A DNA stretch of 64,000 nucleotides from Isoetes taiwanensis (taxonomy: Eukaryota; Streptophyta; Lycopodiopsida; Isoetales; Isoetaceae): assembly GCA_021234155.1 (NCBI GenBank), contig JAJEKV010000101.1, positions 267,986 to 331,985 on the forward strand, in the 5' to 3' direction. Position 1 is the stretch's first letter, and each line of letters opens with the position of its first letter. Positions 1 through 10,466 of this stretch are shown here, piece by piece. The position numbers were made by a program, and so were the translations under genes. The notes under the pieces were generated by a model that did no database searches, was not told where the DNA came from, and saw nothing but the letters and a program-made list of their open reading frames with translations.

Positions 1-1434
1 CATTGTAAAAGCTGCGTTCAGTTACGTATTGCGCCGAGATCAAGAAGAAAAAGGGGTGCAAAGTGGCTGATCAATGATTTTGGATCTGCCAAAGTTGTTT
101 CTTCGACGGTGGAAAGTGGAGCAATTTGGGACGCCTACGGAAGAAGTTGCAGTTCAGTAGCATGGCGGTTTTCCTCATAAGATCGTTATTTTTGATATGG
201 GTATCCACTGAAGGAAAGGCACAAAAGTTGGATGATCTTGGAATTACTCTACATTTAGACTGGGTGCACGAGAAAGGAGTTGTCCACAGGAGACTGTCTC
301 TGAGGCTGCAGCACTTGACATCTTCGAGAGAGATGCATAGAATGTGGCTAAAAATATGAAAGTCTGAAAATTTGTTGAAAGAGCGCAGGAGGCTCACGGG
401 AGCTTCATGTTGTCAGGAGATAGGCCCCAATGCAAAACACAGCCAGCGTGTCGGATCACGAGACAGTGAAACTATATGTTTGGTCAAAAGGTTTTTGTGA
501 GCTGACCGAGGCGAAGAATGTGGCAACTCTAAATGGGATTCACCACCAGAAGTGGCTTCGACCCTAAAAAGAAAAGTTGCTTTGGTGAAGCAGGGCCTTG
601 AGAAGATGAGTCTCACTTGCTTTCTATAAGGTGTCACTTGGTTATAAAATTGCCATACAGGGCGTGGGTGATGGGCCAAGCAGGCATCACTCATTGTTCT
701 TGATAGCCGTGTACAGAGATGGACACAAGATGATTCGGCACATGCTGCAGTCACGGTGGTTTCATCACTATCGTGGCAGTTTACATACTCTGACATCTCC
801 TTTATCTCACTAAATTACCAAATGATGTGAATGCATTAAAGTGATGAGGCAAAGCGATGGCGTGGGAGTAGAAATAAAGATAGTGAGTTTAATTAGAAGT
901 AGATCCGATCCTTACATGATGCATATTCTCGAATGATAAGGCCTGAAAGAGACTGAGGGAAACGGAGGTGAGAAGATTGCTTAGCGTGATCTTTATTTCA
1001 GAGATGAGCCCCTAGAAGATGTTTTTTATGTAGAATCAATTAGAAGACAAGGGAAAGGCTACTGTGGATTCTGGTGCTGGACCCTTACACTGGGGAGACA
1101 GAAGAGAGGAGAAGAAAAGCGATTAAGGCCCACATCCTTTTCATTATGATCGTCTGCAGCGCACTTGGGAGGGAGTAGACCAGTTTCTTTAAGTTCAGTT
1201 GATATACTAGATCTTTGGGAGTAAGAGCTATAGGAGTGGTCTCAAGCTGAGACACCGTGATGTTTTTCAGGGGAGAGAGTCCCAGGGGTGCTTCAGGGGT
1301 GGAGTGGAGCTGGTCACGAAAATAAAGCTTCCACCTCTAAATTCGGATTACCTCCGGATCTGAGCTGGGCGGGAACAAATGAGAAAGCGGATGGAGCACA
1401 TAAGATGGAATCTCGACGACCCAGTAGGTTAACT
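1..1434 (+). pseudogene. 5' exons of NIF-phosphatase gene, copy 1 (left of LINE A)
   Basis: This stretch is collinear with the minus-strand sequence from about 48.8 down to 47.2 kb, so it is the upstream part of the same multi-exon gene whose phosphatase exons lie at 8652-9560. Shared pieces include a stretch near 80-180 (matching 48720-48590), an exon-like stretch near 475-810 (matching 48310-47940), and a block at 1319-1434 (matching about 47340-47215). All pieces are broken by stops and frameshifts. I recognise no domain here. The gene runs off the left edge of the window, and the homology ends exactly where LINE A begins. Confidence 0.55.
1420..1434. repeat. left target-site duplication of LINE A
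   Basis: The 15 bases CCCAGTAGGTTAACT match ACCAGCCGGTTAACT at 8637-8651 with three mismatches. The uninterrupted homologous locus at about 47205-47225 (read on the minus strand) carries one version of the site. This supports insertion of LINE A between the two. Confidence 0.65.
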
Positions 1435-2780
1435 TTTGATTGAAGGATGGTGACGCCAGCTATTATAGAAAGGAGAACAAAATTGACTGCACCCATAGGT
1501 GTCCACGGATCTAACCTCCTTGAAAGCCTGAAACTGGACAGGTTTTATTCTAAAAGTCTAAGACACCAAAGATGTCAAAAAAAGAAGAAGGAAATAACTA
1601 TAACTTTGGCGGGTTATGCAGAAGGTTATAAGCAAAACCAACTCACGAGATAAGGTAGCGAGTTTTATAATGTATCTTAAAATGTCTTTAAGCGGAGGAG
1701 TTTGATCCTGCAGCATAATTCTTCTATCTCGGAGGCCTTGACACCATCCAAGGGTCAGTCACTTTGTGACCCCATTGTCTCATCTTCGGATGGGCATGTT
1801 GGTTTAAAGGTGTACTCGCAGCATCTCTGGCTTAGCGGATAAATTCTCTCTTTAAATCCGGCTGGAGCTGACAAATCATTCTGATATACTTAGTGATAGA
1901 GGGAGCAAGCATCGAGAATTCGGTGCCCACTTGAATGTCTTCTTTGGAAGGAAATCAAATCACTCATAAGAAAGAATTTTCCTGCTGAAAGATGAATTTA
2001 TGGTAGATTTATAAATCAAGACACATCTGTACTAATTGGTTTGAGAGAAATTAGCTGAGGCCATATAATTCATTATGAGGAAAACTGATTTGTTTACTTC
2101 CCTTCAGTTCTCCATAGAAGGATATAGAAACCAGTATGCTGGGAGTTTGGAAGGAAGAAATCGACAGGACTCTCAAGAGAGGTTGAGTACTTGAAACTAC
2201 AGGGTTCGATTGTCCATTGGGACCCGAGAAGCAAGATCTGAATAAATGGTCTTCATTTTCGCATGAGAGAGAGACATCAGAGACATTAATTTGAAAATTC
2301 TGGTGGAAGGCGCTTGCGGTTTGTGGCTGACTTTTTGTGCCATAGTTGCAGATAAGCCACCGATTTTGGGGTTGTCGGGGACTTCAAGATATCAAGTTGG
2401 CTCTGCAGAGACTACAGGATATTGAGGGTGTATACTCATTTCTTGATCTTTCATAAGATACACCTTGGCCTCCTTCCTTTAAAAAGGAATTTCCTTTTAT
2501 GTTGCCAGGTGATATTGTTGTTCCATTCGACGAGGAGATATAATTTAAAATTTATAGGGATATATCATCTTCACTTTGATCTTGGAATCAAAGGAATAGG
2601 TCCCGAGTTAACATCAAAATGATTCAAGTTGTGATCAGGCCTTGCGCACAGTTTAGCTTGATGCAGGAAGTTTTACAATAGACGATTAGGAATTTGTTTT
2701 CCCAAGGAGTGAGGGTTCGAATATGTTTTGAGAAGGGTATTTCCTCCCATAAATACATTCCTTTATACCTTTTAAGCCAT
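1435..2780 (-). other. LINE A distal ORF2 and 3' UTR, decayed
   Basis: This part lies downstream of the last recognisable ORF2 block. No open frame longer than about 70 codons remains and no RNase H or zinc-finger motif is legible. Its position and length fit the C-terminal ORF2 tail and 3' untranslated region of LINE A. Confidence 0.5.
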
Positions 2781-2782
2781 TG

Positions 2783-5509
2783 TCACTTCCCTTTATCAAG
2801 GGAGGGACAATTGTTAGAGATCGCCTTGAAATTCAAAAAGGTATAAGGGAGCGACATTTTGATATTCCATCCATTATGGTTGCATTTAGGGATGTGGTGC
2901 TTGGTGAAACTGGATCTTTGGATGCCTTGTAGCTCTGAAGAAATGTTTTCTAACTGCGGTGGCATGCTTTTCGATATTAGTGATCCCAAACCCTCCATAG
3001 ACTTGGGGTTTAACATTCTTCAAATGAGGTAGGAGTCAGGCATCTGTTCTTTGCCGAGATAAATCTCCCAAGGATACCTGCGACTTTTTGTAAAACACAT
3101 ATTTTGGGCGAGAATGAGGATTGATAAACATGGGTTGAGGCAATGGAGTTTGCAAAATTGACCGACTAGAAAAGGAACTTGGGTTTAGAGTATCAACTTT
3201 GTGGTAGAATTTTCTCAATAATGCCATTCCATAAAATCATGACGTTTGATCGGATAGGAATGCAAAACAATTTAGATGAACACTTGTTTGGGGGTTGAAG
3301 CGCAATCAAGGAGAGTAGGCGCCGAGCTCCAGATGGTAATATGGGAGGGTAATCTTAGTTTGAAAGCGAGGGATGCAATGCGCATCGGAAGGTTGCCAAA
3401 ATCATTTAGGATTTCATGGTATGATTTACACTCGATTGAAGGTCCATGGATAAGAGGATGAAAGTGTCATCACCAAATACTGACTTTAAATTAGTAAATT
3501 CTTTCTCATTTGTAGGAAACACATTGTGTGTTCTGTTGGCATACTGTGGAGGGCTTCCATTACAATGATGAAGGGGGCGGGGCATCTGTTTGACTCCTCT
3601 TGATGTTGAAGAAGGGAATTTCCCCATTAATGATAACCCAGGGTAGGAGTTGGTGAGAATTGCTGTAAAAGGTTGATTAATTTGGTCTTGGCGGGTTTTC
3701 TGTGACAGAATTTAAATTCAATTAGTGTCAAATCGCTTTACTAATGTCTATTCGAGCTTGAGGGAGAGCAATCTCTTGATTGGAATGTTTGTCCCAGGGC
3801 CTAAATGGTGGCAACATTATCAGGATATTTCTTCCTTTCAAGTGGCGATTATTTACTATTTGATGATGTGTTAAAATCTCACCTTGACCTACAGTGATGG
3901 CACTGAAATAATCTTTGTAGATGACATTAGTTAGAGAAATAGTTCTTATAATCCGAAAAGGAGATGGGTCTAAAATTTTGGGATCAGAGTGATAAAGTCG
4001 TGTTGATTCTATCATCCATCTTTTTCCTTAAAAGAAACTCGTTAGCAACATTCAAAATGTATGGTCCCAAAAATATCCTGGTTGTTTTTAAAAATTCAGC
4101 GGGAAGACCATCAGGTCCCGGGGATTTTCTTATTCTTCATACTATTGACCACTTTGTTGGAGTTCATCAATGGAAAAAAAGGCATGTTAAGGCTATGTTC
4201 TGATCTCTTGAGTAACTGCTTCCAAAATTGATGAAATTTTCACTTTCCTGCTTTGGTTAATTTACGCACTAAGGTACCCATAATGTTAGTAAAATGGTTG
4301 GTGGCAATCTTGATTATTATCTCCATTAATTTTAATACCATTGACCAAGACCTCATCAATCTGATTTCTTTTTGACTCGCCTTTGGCTTTAACAAAAAAA
4401 TATTTGAGTGGGCCTTTCATCTTCTTTTTAGCTCAGAGTTATCTTTGGATTTTTAGTCTCCAACCTGCTGCTATCCTAAATTCTTCAAGGCTTAATCTCG
4501 AGACTAATTCTTATTGTACTCATCTCCAACGAGATTTGGAAGAAGACTTCTAAGATTATTCAAATTGGGCTAATTTAAGCGGTGGGAATCTCTTTCCCCA
4601 TTTTAAGCTTGTTTTAATAAGCTTTGCAAGGTTACACCACCGGGACATCCAACCATAAATTTTGCCATAAAAGGTTTTAACAAGATAATTGATCACCTCG
4701 ATCGTAATATCCTTAAAATCGAATGATTAATAAGTCGAGCATTTAATTTGAAATAGGAATTTCTCACAGTGGCAGGACTCACTATTTGTTGAATGATAAT
4801 AAGGCGAAGTGATCAATAGAATTATACCCTTTGATTAATAGCTTTTCTAAATTCCAAAGATTTTCTTGGGAAGGTAAAATCACATGCATTGAAAGCGACA
4901 AATTGGGTTAATCCTCACGATCGGTCCAAATTTGAATTCATACAGGGTTAACAGCTAGAGTAGAGATTGTTGAGAGAAATCAAGTTAGACCAAAGAGAGT
5001 TAGACTGCAAATGCAGGGGAGAGAGGCCTGAAATTTGATTTCTCATGAAGCTGTGAGTGGCCATGTTAAGTCCCTCCCATAATGATATCATCAACCTCAA
5101 TATTATTTAGACTGATTATAATCTTGTTCCAGATGACTGTTCTCTCAGCTAGGCTATTGTAGGCATAAATATTGATGATGGCTAATCTAAGGTTATCCAT
5201 CTTGAAACAAAGAATCTGCCATCTGCCTAAGTTGTCATTGACCATATCTTCGGTGGGTGATGTTGAGATTCTTTTTCCGCCAGGAATGGCCACTCCACCC
5301 GAGGCGATATGGGGGGAGGGAGCCCAAGTCTCCATGCCAGGGAGGGTCCTAGCTATCTTAGAACTGAAGTCAACATCATGCAATTTGTGTTCTTGAAGAA
5401 GGAGGAAATCTGGGATCAGGGAAGAGAGGCAAACTTTAAGTCTATCCCTTTTACTGGAATCATTTATACCTTGGAGATTCCAGGTAATTATGTTAAGAGA
5501 GCTATTCAT
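2783..5509 (-). pseudogene. LINE A ORF2: endonuclease plus broken reverse transcriptase
   Basis: The first 147 codons (5509-5066) are open and encode an exonuclease-endonuclease-phosphatase fold. ITWNLQGIND at the start and LLLQEHKL about 35 residues in correspond to the family's N and E metal-binding motifs. Beyond that the frame is broken many times, but L1 reverse transcriptase landmarks remain: PGPDGLPAEFLK (frame-corrected, near 4140-4095), LITLIPKF (near 3985-3965), and the late GGFGI motif near 2990. The ATG at 5509 overlaps the ORF1 stop at 5504-5502, an arrangement suited to reinitiation. In intact elements the product nicks DNA and primes reverse transcription; this copy cannot make an RT. 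Confidence 0.8.
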
Positions 5510-7560
5510 TATAAAATGAAGGAGATTTGTAAGGAGAGAGGTGCTCCCTGGGACTTCTTCTGATCGGGGTCTTCACAGCTCCATCATTCTTGGATTGGCA
5601 TCTCTTCTTCCTCTTGCTGACGACTTGATTCCACTCTTGCTCGGAAGAGATCTCTGTAATGGTGACATTGCTCTGCTGCTCATGCCTGCTGGGGGTCAGA
5701 GAGATGGCTTGGTTATGATCTTTCTTGCCGAGTCTCATAATTAGAATCTTTGGGTCAGAATCGAATTGCAGCTTGATGTTGAGAAAATTCATAATATTGG
5801 AGGGAATGGGTCTGCTGGGTCTGCAATTTAACAGATCAAAATGTTGCATAGCAGAGCTGGAGGGATCTTGACTCAAACTATTGAGATCCTCGATAGGGAT
5901 AGCAGTTGGACTGTTGATTGCCTTGTTGCTGCTGCTGCTGTGATTGATCATCCCCTGTTCAGAGAGGGTACATTGACTCCTAGAAGACTTTTGTATCCAA
6001 ACTTGTTTGACTTCAGATTGAACCGGATTACTCTTCTTAACTGTCTCTTCAATTATCTCTGCTTTAGGGGCAGAGTAGGGGACATTGCTAAAACTGATCT
6101 GAATTTGCATAAGCTTAAGATGCGAGATCCTGATGTTCACCGAGGGAGACCAGTCAGAGAAGATGGATTTTGAGAGACAGACAGAGGGGAAATTGGTTTG
6201 GGGGATATTGATGTCCAGAACCTGGCCGAGGTGGTTGCCAATGGCTCGAAGGTGATTGGGGGTCCATAAGGATGGGGGCAAATTTGGGAATTTGGCCCAG
6301 GTAACAATGGAGATATTAGAGTGGTCTCCTGGAATGAAATCAGGAAACCACTTCATAATGTATACCGAATGTTTGCCAAAACTTCTGATTCTCTTTTTGA
6401 GCATATTATTGGCATGATAGTTGTCTTGGCAAATGACTTGAAAAGTTTTAGTATCCAATTTCAGAATGGAGGCAATTTTGCAGTGGTGAAGTTTTGTGAT
6501 GTGGAACTTTACTTCACTGGGAGCAGGACAGGAGTTGGGAAAATGGAAGATAAGACCTCTGTCTAGAAAAATATTGGAGGCTGAGTGCTCCCTTATGGTA
6601 GAAAGGTCTAAAAGAGCAGGGATATCAGCCTTGGCTGGGACTTGATTCCCTGCATCCTTATTAGTACATACATAGAAATCCTTTTCTGAAATTTTTGGAA
6701 CAGAATTTTGAACAATTTCAGAGTAAAAGATGTTACTTTTTATCTTGTCGGCCTTGCCCAGAATCGGAACCTCGACTTGCACTTTGTTTTCTTTTTCCTT
6801 GTACTTGATTTCGTTGAGGTTAGCATTCTTGAATTCAGTGCAGTTCGGGCATGTACAATTAGCAGCTTCCTCAGGGATAAAGTAACCATTGCTGTCGATG
6901 CACTTGCAGCCATTGGAACTTGAGTACAGCATCTCACTAATCTGAAATTTTGCTTTGGTACCTTCGAGAGTAACAACGCCATCAAGGATAGCAGCCTCCG
7001 TAATGTATTTGAAATCCTTATTCCATTTTTTGGCAACATTTGGAAAAATTTCAGCCCATCTTTCAACCATTTTGAAAGAGACTCTGCTCCATCCCGGCCC
7101 GGAACAAAGTTTCTGATAACATTTATTGGCTCTCATCTTGAGCTCATCCATGGTTGTTCGAAAAACCCCGTTCTTTAGGCTGCAACAGTTTTGAGAAGAA
7201 TGGCCTGACTTGATCGTCATTTTGGAGATGAGGAGAAGGTCGAGGTACTGAATTTTATCAAGAGTGTTGAAGGCAAATCTTTTGTCATCAGACCTGCCTG
7301 CTGAAAAATCGGACTCATTTTTTTCCTGTTCCTCAAAAGCCTGGAAGATCTCACCGTCCTGCATCATATCCATGATAATCGCTGTTGCTTTTTGTTGAGT
7401 TTTTAGAAGATTGAAATGGGCATGGAGCTTTTTAAATCTGTTTCCAATCACTGTCCTGATCCTGTTCCAGTTTGGCAATATACCTGATGTCTATTTCCTC
7501 ACCAGGCTTGAAGGCCACAACCTTGACTCGGGAAGATGATGCTTCAAACCTTGCAGCCAT
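5502..7560 (-). CDS. LINE A ORF1, DUF4283-like nucleic-acid-binding protein
   Basis: A frame of 658 codons runs open from 7478 to 5502. The likely true start is the ATG at 7560 (MAARFEAS...), joined through one frameshift near 7440. A region around the middle (WFPDFIPG, then PNLPPSLW and an L..IG..LG stretch) matches the layout of DUF4283, the RNA-binding-like domain of plant L1 ORF1 proteins. A cysteine-rich segment (CKCIDSNG...CTCPNC) lies nearer the N terminus. The C terminus is basic, with EWNQVVSKRKKR typical of these ORF1 proteins. It would coat the LINE RNA in a ribonucleoprotein. It is strikingly intact compared with ORF2 on the same element. Confidence 0.75.
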
Positions 7561-8636
7561 GGTTGGGCTAACTCTGTTAGACCTTGGAAGAAAGTCGCGC
7601 GCCGGATGACGGAGGCTGAAGGAATTTTTGAAAAAGAGAGGTTTAGAAAAGATCCTTGAGAATGACATGGCGAAAACAGGGGAGCCAAAGAAAAGGGAAC
7701 TGAGGGGTCAAATCAAGGGAAGAGAAGGAAAAAGGGGAACTGACAGGGCCAGCAGGCCCTACCCAGAACCCGGGGGGTTCACTCATATATAAGGGGGGTA
7801 TGCCATCTGCGTGGATGGGGTGGCGAAAAACCCCCAGATCATGGATTTTTAAAAGTAAAATTTGACCCTTAGAATAAAAATTACCTAGAGCTAGTGCAAA
7901 ATAAACGAGGAAAAGGACCCTGCCGATTATATGTACATAAATGGGTCGAAAAAAACCCCCTCCCAGGTAACGCACATGGTTTATCGTAAAAAAAAGCGGT
8001 GAATCCCCTTGACCCCGAAATCTATCATGGGAAGGAAGGGTCAAATAAAAGGGGGAGCCGCGGAAAACAAGAAGCGGCCCGAGAGCACACAACGGAAAAA
8101 TAAAATCTGAGGAAACCAGAGATCAGAACCTAGGCTGACAGAAACTAGTTGGCTATCGAGAACCTCCAAACTACAGTGTCAATTTCTTGAATAGTTCTTG
8201 CAGGTTCCAAATCAAAGAAAGAGGCCCAGTGATAGATAGGTTCCACTCCAAAATCGACAGGACAGTTCATAAGGAAAAGATTTCTTTCAAATCTATTTCC
8301 TAAGAAGGGTTGAGAATTGTGCGTGGTAACTCTGATGGATCCAACTCTATCAAAGCACAGGATGCAAAGATAATAGAAATTGAAGCTAATTCTACAGAAA
8401 CCAACCCGAGATCTAGTTTCTATTGCTAGTCTAATTAGATTTTCTATAATCAGCACCGAATCGTGATGGTCCCAACCTCCCAAGGAATTTGGGGGAAGCC
8501 CAACCCCTGGAGAACAGCCTCTAGCAAGGCCTCATCCATCGGGGGTGAGTGATCCCTTGCAAATCCTCTGGGAGGAGTCCGTTGGCATTAGGCGCGAGTT
8601 GTAGGCGCTCAACATTTTCACAACAGTCTAGTTCCA
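7561..8636 (-). other. LINE A 5' untranslated region
   Basis: About 1.1 kb lies between the ORF1 start and the 5' target duplication. It contains two open minus frames of 149 codons (8092-7643) and 112 codons (8483-8145) with no recognisable domain and no obvious start context. I read it as the internal promoter and leader of LINE A. The two open frames could be chance or small upstream ORFs. Confidence 0.45.
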
Positions 8637-8651
8637 ACCAGCCGGTTAACT
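8637..8651. repeat. right target-site duplication of LINE A
   Basis: ACCAGCCGGTTAACT pairs with 1420-1434. To its right the phosphatase gene resumes in register with the minus-strand copy near 47.2 kb. Confidence 0.65.
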
Positions 8652-9560
8652 ATGCGACCGAGAACGTGCCTATACTTCCAATTACATTTGAAATTCCGAC
8701 TGAAGGGGATGTAGAGAACGCAAACCAGGAAGACAAATTTCAAGATGTTACAGTGGATTCGGAAAGCTCTAGTCAGGTTAGCATAAAGAGTAATGAAGTA
8801 TCAACCATAGTTCAAACATTAAGTGATGTGGTTGGCACTTCTGGCAGACCGAAGACAACCGAGAGTAAGCTCATCATTGCGGAAGTTGAACTGGAACCAG
8901 AAAGGTATGTTCTTCAAACACAAATGAAAAATCGCCCGGTGGCGATTTCAATTTTCTTTTTCCTTGTCTCACAAGTGTGTGCTTTCTTATTACAGACCTA
9001 AACCGGTTTCCTCCAAAATTCTGGTGTTCGATTTGAATGAAGTGCACAGAAACCATTTGAGACACGTACGAAATGGGTATATCCGCGGCCGTATCTGAAG
9101 GAGATGTTAGACCAAGCTTTCACTTTATTTCGTTGTGCAATTTGGTCGTCGATGGAGAATAGAAATATACGGGAAGTTTTGAGAGTAGTTCTGAATTACA
9201 TAGAGATTGGGCATCTGTTTTGGGATCGAGCAAATGTAAGTCATTTAAAACCCGAAGGATCCGTCGAGGTAAAATATATTTGTGAAGTGCTTGAGCGACA
9301 TGATGGATGACTTAGGCGTTCGGGAGAAGGAAGACATCATTATAGTTGATGATGACGCTTTGAAGTGTTGCTTCAATCGATCCACCGATCACTAAATCCA
9401 CCATCCTATCATCCCCCGATATGGTTTACCACGAGATGATTTTACGCTAAGCTTCATTGGTGTCATGCAAAAATAGCTTCAGGGAAAAAGCGGTCGAAGA
9501 TATACAAACACTATACCCAAGAACTTGATCGGACAGGGGGAAATTGGGGACCTTGAGAAA
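8652..9560 (+). pseudogene. NIF/FCP1-like HAD phosphatase domain, copy 1
   Basis: An acidic linker (8655-8904, rich in S, E and V) is spliced across a 91 bp GT..AG intron (8905-8995) to an exon reading ILVFDLNEV. This is the HAD motif I position, with the second acidic residue replaced by Asn. After one frameshift CAIWSSM (motif II, about 9136-9160) and VDDDA (motif IV, about 9345-9360) follow in the right order for the NLI-interacting-factor/FCP1 family, nuclear Ser/Thr phosphatases acting for example on the RNA polymerase II tail. A frameshift near 9060-9110 and another near 9310 disable this copy. The gene is convergent with the transposase-like gene ending at 10450. Function of the family is established; the role here is inferred. 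Confidence 0.72.
8905..8995 (+). other. intron of copy 1 carrying one GC palindrome
   Basis: GTATGT at the donor and TTATTACAG at the acceptor keep the reading frame (GAA AG|A CCT AAA). The intron holds a single AAATCGCCCGGTGGCGATTT hairpin. The equivalent intron in copy 2 (46811-46972) is longer and holds three such units. Confidence 0.75.
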
Positions 9561-10449
9561 ATCGTTCTAGAAAGGGAACTCTTTTGATATATATGTATAC
9601 CGGAAATACACTTTCCATAAAAGTTTTGAATATGAAATATACTTTACACCAAACACATTCAATATATTGTGTTCTTATATACGCATTATTGGTTACATTA
9701 TGCGTATTGTTTTTATATTATGTGTATGGTTTGCTATACTTGCAATAATTTGTATGTATATCACCACAATAATTTAGGTGTGTATAAATAGGTATGCATG
9801 AAATTGGCAAAACCATCCGGCCGGCCTCCGCCTTCTACTTGTTATTATGGCACATTCTATTACCCGCAAGATGAACCATGCGGACCTCTGCGGTGTCGCA
9901 ACTAAATAGAACTTCAGCGGCTTGATGTCGTTGCTATGAATCTTATCCGCTTCTATCCTGATCTCTTCGATGTTGTAATCCATCTTATATGGAATCCGAG
10001 CATGGTTTGTTCATGATCGATGGGATCTCGGACCGCACTGCGGCCTTTGTCGGCGATGAATCGGATTAGTTTTTAGGTTTATGTTCCATTATAATGCGTT
10101 ATTCATGCCAAACAAATCGCCCACGCCGCGATTTAAACCACGGAAAATCTACGTTTTGTAGCAACTTGCTTGCAAGTTATTTATAAGTAAAGCACTACAA
10201 TTTCAATGTTTAGATTTCGTTTATCGTCCGTGATGGTATGAATTAATAAGCAATTTCCTACTTTTTATATTGCCAACGATACATCATAATATGGGTCATT
10301 TGCATCGAATATTTGAATGCCTTTGCATTTCAACATAAAATGCATCTTCCTAGCCCGAAAATGAACTCACTGCAAAAGTGTGGTTAATTCAATATAATGG
10401 TCACTAAAAGGCTTATACGGCGCGATTTTGGAATAGACATAATCCCAAT
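9561..10449. other. shared spacer between convergent phosphatase and transposase genes
   Basis: There is no credible ORF here. The stretch is AT-rich and is conserved, inverted, at 45307-46250, including the hairpin AAATCGC...GCGATTT at 10114-10134, which aligns with the perfect one at 45611-45631. It should contain both 3' untranslated regions. Confidence 0.65.
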
Positions 10450-10466
10450 TTAATTGAATGATGGTT
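10435..10466. repeat. transposase tail block, intact copy
   Basis: These 32 bases include the stop codon of the minus-strand gene (coding for PSFN then TAA) and 15 bases of its 3' UTR. The same block occurs at 45275-45306 (plus coding) and 57463-57494 (minus coding), each directly next to a (CCA)n tract. Here no tract is present. Confidence 0.85.

Larger units (their letters stand above)
1435..8636 (-). mobile_element. LINE A, 7.2 kb L1-like non-LTR retrotransposon
   Basis: This element is on the minus strand, with its 5' end near 8636 and its 3' end near 1435. It carries an ORF1 with a DUF4283-like region, an overlapping ORF2 that starts with an apurinic endonuclease, and decayed reverse transcriptase further down. 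It sits inside the NIF-phosphatase gene, between imperfect 15 bp duplications, and the homologous minus-strand locus near 47.2 kb lacks it. No long poly(A) remains at the 3' end, only TTTT on the plus strand. The size is full-length for a plant L1, so this was a complete insertion that later decayed in ORF2. Confidence 0.8.

Noticed and set aside
413-796. 127-codon minus ORF
   Set aside because: The plus strand here is the one conserved with copy 2, so the minus frame is a shadow.
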